Source: UBA4781 sp963674975
Lineage (GTDB): Bacteria > Chloroflexota > Anaerolineae > Anaerolineales > Anaerolineaceae
Reading direction: 5' to 3'
Assembly: GCA_963674975.1 (NCBI GenBank)
Contig: OY771913.1
Span: 1,116,001 to 1,180,000, forward strand
Length of the DNA: 64,000 nt
Shown: positions 41,885 to 50,489 of the stretch, piece by piece
Layout of the letters: the number at the start of each line of letters is the position of its first letter
How positions within the stretch are numbered: the stretch's first letter is position 1
Notes under the pieces: model-generated
Database searches by the model: none
Told to the model about the DNA's origin: nothing
The model's input: only the letters and a program-made list of their open reading frames with translations
Translations under genes and position numbers: made by a program

Positions 41885-42016
41885 GCGCAAAATAATATCT
41901 TTCCCTGTAAGTCCAATTGTTTGTATATCATTCGCGGGGGTGTTATTTTTTTTATATTCGGGGGATTAGAACACTCATTTTCATAGAATGATGCTAAAAT
42001 TGATTATAGTTATATT

Positions 42017-42028
42017 GTGAATATTCAC
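42017..42028. promoter_or_regulatory. palindrome GTGAATATTCAC upstream of modA
   Basis: Perfect 12-bp palindrome, extended by flanking AGTTA/TAACT arms (42008-42037). 67 bp upstream of modA. Shares GTGAATA/TATTCAC with the moeA-modB dyad. Bases 41885-42095 hold nothing else I can support. Confidence 0.55.
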
Positions 42029-42095
42029 ATAGTAACTATTTAATAAATTCAATAGAAAGAGAAACAATTCACAACAGAATCAAGGAGGTTATCCA

Positions 42096-42953
42096 ATGCG
42101 CTCTAAATTTTTACCTATTTGTTTGATCTTCATCCTGCTGGCAGCTACTGCCTGTTCTACGCAAGCCGCTGCCACAACCACTCCAACCGACGCACCGGTT
42201 GAAGAACCCACTGCCGAACCAGTAGAAGAACGGACACTCACCGTCATGGCAGCAGCCTCTCTAACCGAGAGCTTCACCGAAATCGCCGCAGCATTCGAAG
42301 CAGCGAACCCGGGAGTAACCGTATCCATCAATTTCGCAGGAACACAAGCCCTGGTAGAACAGCTCACACAGGGCGTTGAAGCGGATGTATTCGCCAGCGC
42401 CAATACGAAATACATGACCACCATCATCGAAACCGGACGCGTCACCGAGGGAACCGATGTGGTCTTCGCACACAACAAGCTGGCTGTTATTTACCCGAAA
42501 GACAATCCCGGTGGGATCGTGGAACTGCAGGACCTCGCCAAGGAAGGGCTGGTGCTCGATCTGGCTGATTCATCGGTACCGGTAGGAAACTACACCGTTA
42601 ATTTCCTTGATAAAGCAGCTGAAGACCCTGCATTCGGTGAAGCTTTTAAAGAAGGTGTGTTAGCCAATGTGGCATCCTATGAAGAAAACGTGAAGGCAGT
42701 TGTCACCAAGGTCTCTCTCGGTGAAGCGGACGCCGGCATTGTTTACCTTACAGATATCACAGCAGAAGCAGCCGAACTGGTCGATATCCTGGATATACCC
42801 GACGCGCTGAACACCATTGCGACGTACCCTATCGCCGTCCTCTCTGACGCCGTAAATCCTGATCTGGCACAAGCATTCGTTAACTTTGTGCTTTCAAGCG
42901 AAGGACAGGCTATTCTGGCAAAATACAATTTCGTGCCCGCCGCATCTGAGTAA
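42096..42953 (+). CDS. modA: molybdate-binding lipoprotein ModA
   Basis: 285 aa. Signal peptide and lipobox AATAC (C20), a Thr/Pro/Glu linker, then a periplasmic-binding fold: VMAAASLTESFTE, VEADVFASANTKYM, DSSVPVGNYTVNFL and VSLGEADAGIVYLTD, the oxyanion-binding residues of ModA/WtpA. AAGGAGGTTATCCA precedes the ATG. Delivers molybdate or tungstate to ModB. Has its own palindrome-bearing promoter region 212 bp after modB. Confidence 0.93.
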   Translation: MRSKFLPICLIFILLAATACSTQAAATTTPTDAPVEEPTAEPVEERTLTVMAAASLTESFTEIAAAFEAANPGVTVSINFAGTQALVEQLTQGVEADVFASANTKYMTTIIETGRVTEGTDVVFAHNKLAVIYPKDNPGGIVELQDLAKEGLVLDLADSSVPVGNYTVNFLDKAAEDPAFGEAFKEGVLANVASYEENVKAVVTKVSLGEADAGIVYLTDITAEAAELVDILDIPDALNTIATYPIAVLSDAVNPDLAQAFVNFVLSSEGQAILAKYNFVPAASE

Positions 42954-42984
42954 AGATCGCCTTATCTTATAAAAGATACACCCT

Positions 42985-43026
42985 AAAAATTACCAGCAGT
43001 TGGAAATAGCTGCTGGTAATTTTATT
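42985..43026. terminator. rho-independent terminator after modA
   Basis: AAAATTACCAGCAG/CTGCTGGTAATTTT stem-loop with flanking A and T tracts, 32 bp past the modA stop. Confidence 0.88.
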
Positions 43027-43142
43027 TCCATAAATAGATATCATTTTTAGATTCAAGATATAAGTTTGGGGCTTAATAGGGTATAGTAAATTAATATAAT
43101 AGGGCATATTAATTTGAAATAGATGTATAGAGGAGGTGATAT

Positions 43143-43703
43143 ATGGAATGGATGCCAACATTTAAATTCGTCTGGCTGGGTGGATGGCTGCCTCTGACTT
43201 TTGCCTTTCTGATCCAATGGCTGCTCTTATTTTCCATGCCGGAGAATGTGTTCACTCGATTATTCGCTAGAAAGGGTTGGAGTAAAAAACAGCGCGTATT
43301 CTTCAGGTTGGGAAAATTTGTTGCTTTGATCTGTTTGTTCTTCCTTTTCTTCGCAGCCCTGAAAATAGGAACATTAATATTTTGGGTGGGAACTTTTCTT
43401 TCACTTATCGGCTTGATCGGTCTGATACTATCTTTAATCAATTACCGCGATACACCTCTTGATCAGCCGGTCACCAAAGGACTTTATCGGACTTCCCGCC
43501 ACCCGCAGATCGTATCGACCACCCTTATTACACTGGGGGTATGCCTGATGGTGGGTTCAGGAATAGCATTGCTGCTCCTTTTGATTGCAAAAATACTGGA
43601 ACATCATGGGATTCTGGCAGAAGAAAAAGCCTGCCTGGAACAGTACGGCGCTTCATATGAAGCTTTTCTAGAAAGAGTGCCTAGATATTTCTTATTTTTC
43701 TAA
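43143..43703 (+). CDS. membrane protein of the ICMT/PEMT-like methyltransferase family
   Basis: 186 aa, about five hydrophobic helices. The C-terminal block GLYRTSRHPQI, then EHHGILAEEKACLEQYG and YEAFLERVPRYF, is the SAM-binding signature of isoprenylcysteine carboxyl methyltransferase-like and phospholipid methyltransferase proteins. Substrate unknown; bacteria lack prenyl-CAAX proteins, so a lipid or quinone-like target is likely. Ideal AGGAGGTGATAT before the ATG. First of three closely spaced membrane-protein genes. Confidence 0.82.
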   Translation: MEWMPTFKFVWLGGWLPLTFAFLIQWLLLFSMPENVFTRLFARKGWSKKQRVFFRLGKFVALICLFFLFFAALKIGTLIFWVGTFLSLIGLIGLILSLINYRDTPLDQPVTKGLYRTSRHPQIVSTTLITLGVCLMVGSGIALLLLLIAKILEHHGILAEEKACLEQYGASYEAFLERVPRYFLFF

Positions 43704-43738
43704 TACATCGTCACTGATTATTAGTCCGAAAGAGGTGG

Positions 43739-44440
43739 ATGATGAATAAATATAAACCAGCTATTTCCTTCCATACGATTTTCTTTTTACTACTCTTTAT
43801 TGTTCTTGTCCCATTTGTTCCATTATTAATTGCCCATCAATGGGACTGGTGGGAAGGATGGATGTATGCTCTTCTCAGCATCCTTACTTTTATCATCAGC
43901 AGGGTTCTTGCTACAAAAAAGCATCCGGATATCATTGCAGAGAGAGCTCATTTTTTAAAGCATGAAAATGCCAAAGCCTGGGACAGACGGATATCAATAT
44001 TCCTGGGTATCGGTGGAATAGCAGCCATGATCCTGATTGGATTGGATAAGCTGTTCGATTGGTCTCCTCCCTTCTTCCCTCCGTTGAAAGCTATTGCGCT
44101 AACCTTATTAATCACCGGTTATTTACTTTCCTCATACGCATTGATCGTAAATCGCTTCTTTTCGGATACCGTGCGCCTGCAGACTGATCGCGGGCAAAAA
44201 GTCATTTCCAATGGTCCCTACCGCTGGATCCGGCATCCCGGATATGCTGGAACGATCCTGGCATATCTCGTCACACCGATATTCCTGGATTCCTACTGGG
44301 CGATTCTGCCAATCATCATGATCTCAATTTTGATGATCTGGCGTACAGCTCTGGAAGACCAATTCTTGCAGAGAGAACTGGAAGGCTACCGGGGATATGC
44401 CTCCCGGGTGCGTTATCGCTTGCTGCCGGGAATCTGGTAA
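43739..44440 (+). CDS. isoprenylcysteine methyltransferase-like membrane protein
   Basis: 233 aa, about six hydrophobic helices, signature SNGPYRWIRHPGYAG followed by RTALEDQFLQRELEGY and YASRVRYRLLPGIW. A second ICMT family member, not closely similar to the one upstream (36-bp gap). Typical for integral membrane methyltransferases of this superfamily. AAAGAGGTGG is before tandem ATG codons. Confidence 0.85.
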   Translation: MMNKYKPAISFHTIFFLLLFIVLVPFVPLLIAHQWDWWEGWMYALLSILTFIISRVLATKKHPDIIAERAHFLKHENAKAWDRRISIFLGIGGIAAMILIGLDKLFDWSPPFFPPLKAIALTLLITGYLLSSYALIVNRFFSDTVRLQTDRGQKVISNGPYRWIRHPGYAGTILAYLVTPIFLDSYWAILPIIMISILMIWRTALEDQFLQRELEGYRGYASRVRYRLLPGIW

Positions 44441-44457
44441 AAAATAGGGAAATAAAT

Positions 44458-44958
44458 ATGATTGCTAATAAAAAGAACAACCTTATTTATTCAGAGAAAC
44501 TCACCTCATGGATCACCACAAGGCTTTTTCTAATTCTCGCCGCAGTCTTTCTGCTGCTGCTTCTCTGGCGTGAAAATTTTTGGGGAATGGATACCCTTGC
44601 CATCGTATTCGCCTGTGTGTTTTTCTTTTTTCTATTCTATGTGATCAACTACCGCACATTACAGATCAGATTAACAGGTAATTCACTGCAGCTAATTTTT
44701 GGCATTTTCCATTGGACCGAACAGCTCGACAATATCGAAACCTGTTCTCTCGATCAATTACCTGTTTTTTATGAAAAAGGAGGAGCAGGTATCCATTTTA
44801 TGATGGTCAACCAGCGTTACCGAGCTTCCTTCAATTTCCTCGAATATCCGCGGGTAGTAATCGCTCTGAAGAAAAAAAGAGGATGGGTTCGTGATCTTTC
44901 CTTTTCCACCCGGCAGCCAGATAAGATCATTGAAATCCTACAGGTGAATAGTAGATAA
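44458..44958 (+). CDS. hypothetical membrane protein, PH-like C-terminal domain
   Basis: 166 aa. Two hydrophobic helices (about 20-37, 45-66) then a beta-rich domain with bacterial PH-like features (LRLTGNSLQLIFG-type strand, GIHFMMVNQRYRASFNFLEYPRVVIALK, STRQPDKIIEIL). Function unknown. Follows the second ICMT-like gene by 17 bp. Confidence 0.72.
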   Translation: MIANKKNNLIYSEKLTSWITTRLFLILAAVFLLLLLWRENFWGMDTLAIVFACVFFFFLFYVINYRTLQIRLTGNSLQLIFGIFHWTEQLDNIETCSLDQLPVFYEKGGAGIHFMMVNQRYRASFNFLEYPRVVIALKKKRGWVRDLSFSTRQPDKIIEILQVNSR

Positions 44959-45117
44959 TAGAATTTTCCTTTCTTCAATTAATTATTTGCATTTTGCTTT
45001 AAATCTTATGCTTTCCTCTTTATACATTTTATTCAAAAGGGATGCTAAACTTATTATGTTAAAAAATTAGTGTAAGGCGGTCATTACACAAATCTGATTT
45101 TTAATAGAAAGAGAATC

Positions 45118-45696
45118 ATGAGAATCCATTTAATTATTGATCACCCCAATCCGGATAGTTTCAACCATAAAATAATGAATGCTTTTATCGAAGGGGTTGA
45201 TAAAAGCAAGCATGATCTGGATATCCTCGATCTCAATGCAGATCAGTTCAATCCGGTTATGAACCTGGAGGAGCTCAAAGGTTATAGTCAGGGAGAATAC
45301 ATTGATCCTAAAGTAAAAGAGTACCAACAACGGCTAAAATCGGCGAATTATCTGGCTATATTCTTCCCCATCTGGTGGATCGTAATGCCGGCGCGATTGA
45401 AAGGATGGCTCGATAAAGTGCTTCTTCCCGGCTTCGCATTTACCAAAGGCGATGATCCAAAACCTCTTTTAACCAACATTCAATCTGCTGCAATTTTCAC
45501 AACCACTGCCGTTTCGGATATGACCCATCGAGAGGGTTTTAATAACGCACTGGATTGGGTTCTTTGCAAAGGAACATTAGATTTTATTGGAGTAAACAAT
45601 TCCCAATGGTTAAATTTCGGCGAGACGGGAATAGTCAGCTATGAAAAACACCAGGATTGGTTGAGGCAAGTAAAAGAATTTGCATTGAAGATATAG
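45118..45696 (+). CDS. flavodoxin-fold NAD(P)H:quinone oxidoreductase
   Basis: 192 aa of the KefF/MdaB/YwrO family (flavodoxin_2). Blocks LIIDHPNPDSFNHKI (FMN phosphate), AIFFPIWWIVMPARLKGWLDKV and GFAFTKGD are typical. It reduces quinones or nitro-compounds by two electrons with FMN. Own promoter region; followed by a terminator. Confidence 0.87.
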   Translation: MRIHLIIDHPNPDSFNHKIMNAFIEGVDKSKHDLDILDLNADQFNPVMNLEELKGYSQGEYIDPKVKEYQQRLKSANYLAIFFPIWWIVMPARLKGWLDKVLLPGFAFTKGDDPKPLLTNIQSAAIFTTTAVSDMTHREGFNNALDWVLCKGTLDFIGVNNSQWLNFGETGIVSYEKHQDWLRQVKEFALKI

Positions 45697-45697
45697 A

Positions 45698-45725
45698 AAG
45701 TGCCCCCTAATAAGGGGGCACTTTC
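45698..45725. terminator. bidirectional terminator
   Basis: AAAGTGCCCCCT/AGGGGGCACTTT, 4-base loop, between the convergent oxidoreductase and UroD-family genes. T-tract is short on the plus side. Confidence 0.85.
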
Positions 45726-45757
45726 ATAACAATAAAAGGGTAATATCTTTTATAGAT

Positions 45758-46852
45758 TCAATTCGTGGGATATCCACAAACATCGAGGGCAGCCGAGAGA
45801 TGGTTTTCCAGTGATTCTTCCGGTAAATCCTCTACATGTTCGATAATAAGCTGTTTGCTTCCATGCTCTGCAACGATTTTCTCATATCCTTCATGCAGTT
45901 CTTTTTTATCAGCATAAGCCAAATGTGGAGGGAGGTTTACCGCAAGGGTTTTTTCTGGGAAAAATTGTTTTGCCTCTGTAAGGGAGATATTTCCGATGGG
46001 AGGAACCGTAAATGAATCGACGATATCGATCTTTGATTCATGGATATCTTGTGCAATATGCCTCAGCAATCCATCATGATGCACAGCAAACTTTTTTCCG
46101 GTTCCAGATAAAGCATTGACATAAATATCATAAACCGGCATACAGTATTCTCGATAATATTTGGGTGAAATAAGATTTGTAATGTTATCTACTAACGTAA
46201 TATGCTGCGCGGGACAGCCGGCTGTGATCTCAGCTGCTTTAACGTGAAAGCGATGCTGAATATCAAGATATTCCAACAACAGATCAGGCTTTGTTTTGAA
46301 ATCAATGGCAGCCCTTTCTACGGATGCCAGTTCTACCCAGGCACGCTGAAAAGGAGTTTTATCGACTACCGCAATGGTGGTTCCACCTGTACCCAGATCT
46401 TGCTGATCTCCCTCAATTTCATCATAATTTGGCACCATACTTTCCAGCATTTTTTCAAAGATGAAATTGATCACGCGCCAGTCTTCAACCTCTTTGACAA
46501 AGAAGGTCTTGGCAGAATGTGTCAACACATTCACCCCGGGATTGATGCCCACAATGGAATCTACTGTACCAACCGGTGTTTCAAAAGTATGCTGGATCAT
46601 CCAAACATTATTCTGACAAAAGCTTTTTTGAATATAGGTGATATCTTTATGCATTGGGTTGATCATGTGGTCGAAAAAAAACATGGGCTTGTATGGAGGT
46701 ATGATATGCGTTATTCCCATTCCGCGTGCCGTTAAGCGGCGCAGCATACCGTGATTAGGTCCCCCACGTAACCCTAATGCAAAAACAACATCTACTTTAT
46801 CAGGTTCTTCTTTATTGATAACAGCCAGGTGCCGTTCATAAGGATTCATCAT
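45758..46852 (-). CDS. UroD-family protein, probable corrinoid methyltransferase
   Basis: 364 aa of the uroporphyrinogen decarboxylase superfamily, the group containing MtaA/MtbA/CmuA-type cobamide methyltransferases. The family region DNITNLISPKYYREYCMPVYD is present. The expected zinc site HxC is not intact: the stretch reads FAVHHDGLLR. It ends the operon of a BMP-type importer and is probably functionally linked with the divergent corrinoid protein at 52890. So a methyltransferase moving methyl groups from the imported compound to the corrinoid protein is likely; true heme synthesis is excluded by context. It starts 2 bp after the second permease stop. Confidence 0.78.
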   Translation of the reverse strand: MMNPYERHLAVINKEEPDKVDVVFALGLRGGPNHGMLRRLTARGMGITHIIPPYKPMFFFDHMINPMHKDITYIQKSFCQNNVWMIQHTFETPVGTVDSIVGINPGVNVLTHSAKTFFVKEVEDWRVINFIFEKMLESMVPNYDEIEGDQQDLGTGGTTIAVVDKTPFQRAWVELASVERAAIDFKTKPDLLLEYLDIQHRFHVKAAEITAGCPAQHITLVDNITNLISPKYYREYCMPVYDIYVNALSGTGKKFAVHHDGLLRHIAQDIHESKIDIVDSFTVPPIGNISLTEAKQFFPEKTLAVNLPPHLAYADKKELHEGYEKIVAEHGSKQLIIEHVEDLPEESLENHLSAALDVCGYPTN

Positions 46853-46854
46853 TG

Positions 46855-47802
46855 TTAATTTCCGCTTTCAATTTTATTTTCTGTGTTTGCTATCGTTGCC
46901 AGCAATGCAATTCTTTTATTTTTTCGAACTGCCCTAATAATTAATGCCAGAATCGTGGTTATATAAGGAAGCATCAGAGTAAACTGTGAAGGAATTCCCA
47001 TATTCTGTATACGCAATGAAATTCCTTCTGCCAGACCGAATAAAAATGAAGTAATTGCCATAATAATCGGGTTTGATCCACCAAAGATCACTGCAGAAAG
47101 GGCAATGAATCCACGTCCAGCCGTCATATCGTCTACAAACATTTTTAGATATCCTAATGAAAGATGCGCACCCGCCAAACCACACATGACTGAGCAGATG
47201 ATGTTGGCAATCCAGCGGATCTTATTTACGCGGATACCAGTCGTTTCCAGCGCCTCAGGATGTTCACCAGCCGCACGGAAATAAAATCCATATGGAGTGC
47301 GGTAAATGAGGAACCAGAAGATAAAGATCATAATCCACGATAGGTAAACAAAAGCTGAATGATCATTGAATAATTGATCCAAAACCGGAATTTTATCGAG
47401 AAAAGCGATGTGGATGTTGGGAATGCCTTCAATACGGGGATCACTGAACGACCCGCGTACGTTGAAGAATAAACGCGAGAAAAATACTGTTGCTTCTGAA
47501 GCCAGTAAATTTAATGCAATTCCAACCACAAAAACATCAGCTTTTAGTTTTATGGTGAATAATCCAAACAACAATCCATAGATGATGGTTGCCAATACCG
47601 CAAAACAAATGCCAACCACAAAACTTTCAAACAGATAACTTCCAAGAACCGCGAAGAAAGCTCCAATCAGCATGAACCCTTCAAGAGAAATGTTCAGATC
47701 TCCGGCGCTTAAACTGATCAAACCACCCAATCCTGCCAGAATGAAGGGGGTCGCCATCCTTAATCCGGTGCCAAGGACATCCAGTAAGAAATCAGCATTC
47801 AT
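46855..47802 (-). CDS. BMP-type ABC transporter permease 2 (NupQ-like)
   Basis: 315 aa, about eight helices, family of branched-chain-amino-acid/nucleoside permeases (COG1079-like). Blocks GLGGLISLSAGDLNISLEGFML, YFRAAGEHPEALETTGI and GRGFIALSAVIFG match. Works with permease 1, the ATPase and the lipoprotein as one importer. Overlaps permease 1 by one base. Confidence 0.9.
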   Translation of the reverse strand: MNADFLLDVLGTGLRMATPFILAGLGGLISLSAGDLNISLEGFMLIGAFFAVLGSYLFESFVVGICFAVLATIIYGLLFGLFTIKLKADVFVVGIALNLLASEATVFFSRLFFNVRGSFSDPRIEGIPNIHIAFLDKIPVLDQLFNDHSAFVYLSWIMIFIFWFLIYRTPYGFYFRAAGEHPEALETTGIRVNKIRWIANIICSVMCGLAGAHLSLGYLKMFVDDMTAGRGFIALSAVIFGGSNPIIMAITSFLFGLAEGISLRIQNMGIPSQFTLMLPYITTILALIIRAVRKNKRIALLATIANTENKIESGN

Positions 47803-48866
47803 TAATTCACCTCTTCTTCTATCAGGACGATGTGTTTTCGCTTTCGGAAGATAATGGAGACAAATTCACGACCGGTAATAAACAAAATCAAAGCTGCCAG
47901 CAGAACACCGGTAAGGTCAGAAGGAACACTGGCAACCTGCTCCATACCCAGGGCACCATTTTTAAAAACACTGAATACAAAACTTATCGCAATTATGGCA
48001 AGTGGATTATTGCCGGCAAGCATAGCAACTAGAACTCCATCCCAACCATATGGTCCTGCGATCGACTCCCAAAAACGGTAATTTGAACCACAGACTAATA
48101 CGGCACCGGTCAATCCAGAAAGTAATCCGCTAACAACCATCGCTTTCATCTGATCTTTTCCTACATTGATCCCTCCATACTGAGAAAAACGCGGGTTTAA
48201 ACCGATCATTTTCCAGCGATAACCTTGATTGGTGTAATTGAACAACCAGTATATTACCGCGGCTGCGATCAATCCAACGATTATTCCGGAACGCAGATCA
48301 ATGCTCTGCACTAGATACGGCAGCCTGGCAGATTCTTCTACTGGTGGAGTTGTTCCGCTCCAACGAGTGACATCTCGGAACGGGTAGTTTGCCAGATAAC
48401 TGGTGAAATTAAAAAAGATCGAGTTCAGCATGATCGTTGATATAACCTCATCAACTTTCCATTTCACCCTTAAATAACCGGGAATAGCAGCACCAAGAAT
48501 ACCCATCACCATTGCCGCAAGAATGCACAATGGCAAATGAATATAAATTGGTAAACCGATGAACTTATATCCAACGACTGCCGCTGCGATTGCACCAAGT
48601 TCGATCTGTCCCTTGCCACCCAGGTTATAAATACCCGCATTCGCTGCCACCGCATAGCAGAGAGCCGAAAGTATCAACGCCATAGAGCGATTCATTAAGT
48701 TGGCTATCGCACTCACGTCCCCTAACGCATATGAGAACATTGCTTTATAAGCGAGCAGTGGATCTTTCCCTATCAGCAGCATAATCGCTGCTCCAAATAT
48801 CATGGTTGCAATAAATACCCCAACAATCGAGGTTGCTGCACTAATAGCTTTCTTCGTAGTTTTCAC
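47802..48866 (-). CDS. BMP-type ABC transporter permease 1 (NupP-like)
   Basis: 354 aa, about nine helices (COG4603-like). Blocks ANAGIYNLGGKGQIELGAI, YLRVKWKVDEVISTIMLN and SGLTGAVLVCGS are typical. Overlaps the ATPase gene by four bases and permease 2 by one, implying coupled translation. Confidence 0.9.
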   Translation of the reverse strand: MKTTKKAISAATSIVGVFIATMIFGAAIMLLIGKDPLLAYKAMFSYALGDVSAIANLMNRSMALILSALCYAVAANAGIYNLGGKGQIELGAIAAAVVGYKFIGLPIYIHLPLCILAAMVMGILGAAIPGYLRVKWKVDEVISTIMLNSIFFNFTSYLANYPFRDVTRWSGTTPPVEESARLPYLVQSIDLRSGIIVGLIAAAVIYWLFNYTNQGYRWKMIGLNPRFSQYGGINVGKDQMKAMVVSGLLSGLTGAVLVCGSNYRFWESIAGPYGWDGVLVAMLAGNNPLAIIAISFVFSVFKNGALGMEQVASVPSDLTGVLLAALILFITGREFVSIIFRKRKHIVLIEEEVN

Positions 48867-50416
48867 AATGGACTCCCTGCATTTGACATTGCACGTTTTG
48901 CACCGGTCATGTAAAGCCCAACTTCTTCAGGTGTAACCTTATCTGGAATAAAATCGGCAACGATCTCACCTTCATAGATAACTAGAATACGATCACACAG
49001 CAGGAATAATTCATCCAGATCTGCAGATACCAATAAAATGGCATTACCCTCATCACGTGCTGCCAGCAATTGTTTATAAATAAATTCAGATGCACCGATA
49101 TCCAAACCACGGGCTGGTTGAAGTACCAATAAACAGGAATGTTTTCCTGATAACTCGCGCGCCACAACGACTTTTTGTAAATTTCCACCTGACAAAGTGC
49201 CCACTGTGGTATCCGGTCCCTGCGCAACGATGTTGAATTTTTTTATCAATTTTTTTGAGTGACTGTCAATCTCTTTCCAATTCATCATGTCCATTTTAGA
49301 AAGAAATGGAGCACAATCATTTTTATCAATAACCAAATTTTCTTTGATCGTCGCTTTTATACTTGAACCGGTATTAATACGATCCTCGGGGATCAAACGA
49401 ATTCCCATTGCTCTTAACTGTGATGTAGGTTTATTAATGATCGATGAACCGTTAAAAAGCACATCCCCTTCATCAAAGGAAGTCAATCCGGCTAACGCTT
49501 CCATTAATTCAGATTGCCCATTTCCTTCCACCCCGGCGATCCCTACGATCTCTCCTGATTTCACCTGAAATGATATATTTTTTATTCGATAAGAGGCAGC
49601 AGTGTTATGAATAGAAACATGGTTTGCTTCCAGAACTACTTTCTGGTCACTAGAGATCTTCTTTTTTCCTACTGTCCATAATTGATCCCGACCGACAATA
49701 AGACGAGCAAGTTCAGGTTCTGTTGTCTCTTTTGTATCCAGAGTCTTGGTTGTTTCCCCTTTTCTCATTATTGTGATCTTGTTTGAAAGAGAGAGAACTT
49801 CTTTTAATTTATGAGAAATGAATAGGATCGTTTTATCTTTTTCAACCATTTCACGGCAAATTTTGAACAATTCTTCGGCTTCAAAAGGAGTAAGTACAGC
49901 AGTTGGTTCATCAAGGATAAGGATCTCAGCACCACGATAAATCGCTTTAATAATCTCTATTCTCTGCTGGATACCAACAGACACATCTTTTGTAATGGAA
50001 TGCAGTGGAATATTCAGATTATAGTGTTCACAAATTTCACGAACTTTCTTTTCAGCTTTTTTGTTGTCAACAAAGACAAGATTTTGCTTTGGCTCATAAC
50101 CCAAGATCACATTCTGCAATACAGTAAATGAGGGAACCAGCATGAAATGTTGATGAACCATGCCAATTCCAAGACGCTTTGCTTCTCTGGCAGAGGTGAT
50201 CGTTACTTCTTTATCATTGATGAATATCTTTCCGCTGTCCGGCTGCAGCACCCCATACAGGATGTTCATCAATGTGGATTTACCAGCTCCGTTTTCCCCA
50301 ACGATAGCATGGATCTCACCTTTCTTGACAACAAGGCTCGCATTGCGGGTTGCCTGTACACCGCCTTCAAAGGCTTTATTAATTTTTTCCAAACGAAGTA
50401 AAGTTTCAGTCATCAT
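48863..50416 (-). CDS. BMP-type ABC transporter ATPase with two ABC domains
   Basis: About 517 aa. First ABC domain: Walker A GENGAGKST, Q-loop region, signature VGIQQRIEI, Walker B ILILDEPTA. Second domain: degenerate Walker A GVEGNGQSE, signature LSGGNLQKV. Same family as NupO/RbsA-type ATPases. An upstream GTG (50470) lies inside a hairpin, so one of the paired ATGs at 50416/50413 is the more likely start; no strong Shine-Dalgarno is seen. Confidence 0.92.
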   Translation of the reverse strand: MMTETLLRLEKINKAFEGGVQATRNASLVVKKGEIHAIVGENGAGKSTLMNILYGVLQPDSGKIFINDKEVTITSAREAKRLGIGMVHQHFMLVPSFTVLQNVILGYEPKQNLVFVDNKKAEKKVREICEHYNLNIPLHSITKDVSVGIQQRIEIIKAIYRGAEILILDEPTAVLTPFEAEELFKICREMVEKDKTILFISHKLKEVLSLSNKITIMRKGETTKTLDTKETTEPELARLIVGRDQLWTVGKKKISSDQKVVLEANHVSIHNTAASYRIKNISFQVKSGEIVGIAGVEGNGQSELMEALAGLTSFDEGDVLFNGSSIINKPTSQLRAMGIRLIPEDRINTGSSIKATIKENLVIDKNDCAPFLSKMDMMNWKEIDSHSKKLIKKFNIVAQGPDTTVGTLSGGNLQKVVVARELSGKHSCLLVLQPARGLDIGASEFIYKQLLAARDEGNAILLVSADLDELFLLCDRILVIYEGEIVADFIPDKVTPEEVGLYMTGAKRAMSNAGSPL

Positions 50417-50440
50417 GGGATTTTTTAGTATTATAGCTAG

Positions 50441-50474
50441 ATGTGACCAGGAAAGGTCATTCCCGGTCACATCT
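50441..50474 (-). promoter_or_regulatory. intercistronic hairpin between BMP lipoprotein and ATPase genes
   Basis: GATGTGACC/GGTCACATC stem with further pairing (CAGGAA/TTCCCG). No T-run after it in the transcript. Such hairpins keep the binding-protein mRNA stable or let only part of transcription through, giving more lipoprotein than transporter. Confidence 0.65.
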
Positions 50475-50489
50475 AAAACAAGAATTTAT

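Noticed and set aside
45758..46852. True uroporphyrinogen decarboxylase (hemE)
   Set aside because: No heme genes nearby; the sequence and the corrinoid/BMP context fit the methyltransferase branch of the superfamily.
50417..50470. GTG start giving an 18-residue extension of the BMP ATPase
   Set aside because: The extension lies in a stem-loop between genes and is not like the N-terminus of this family; the paired ATGs at 50416/50413 fit better.
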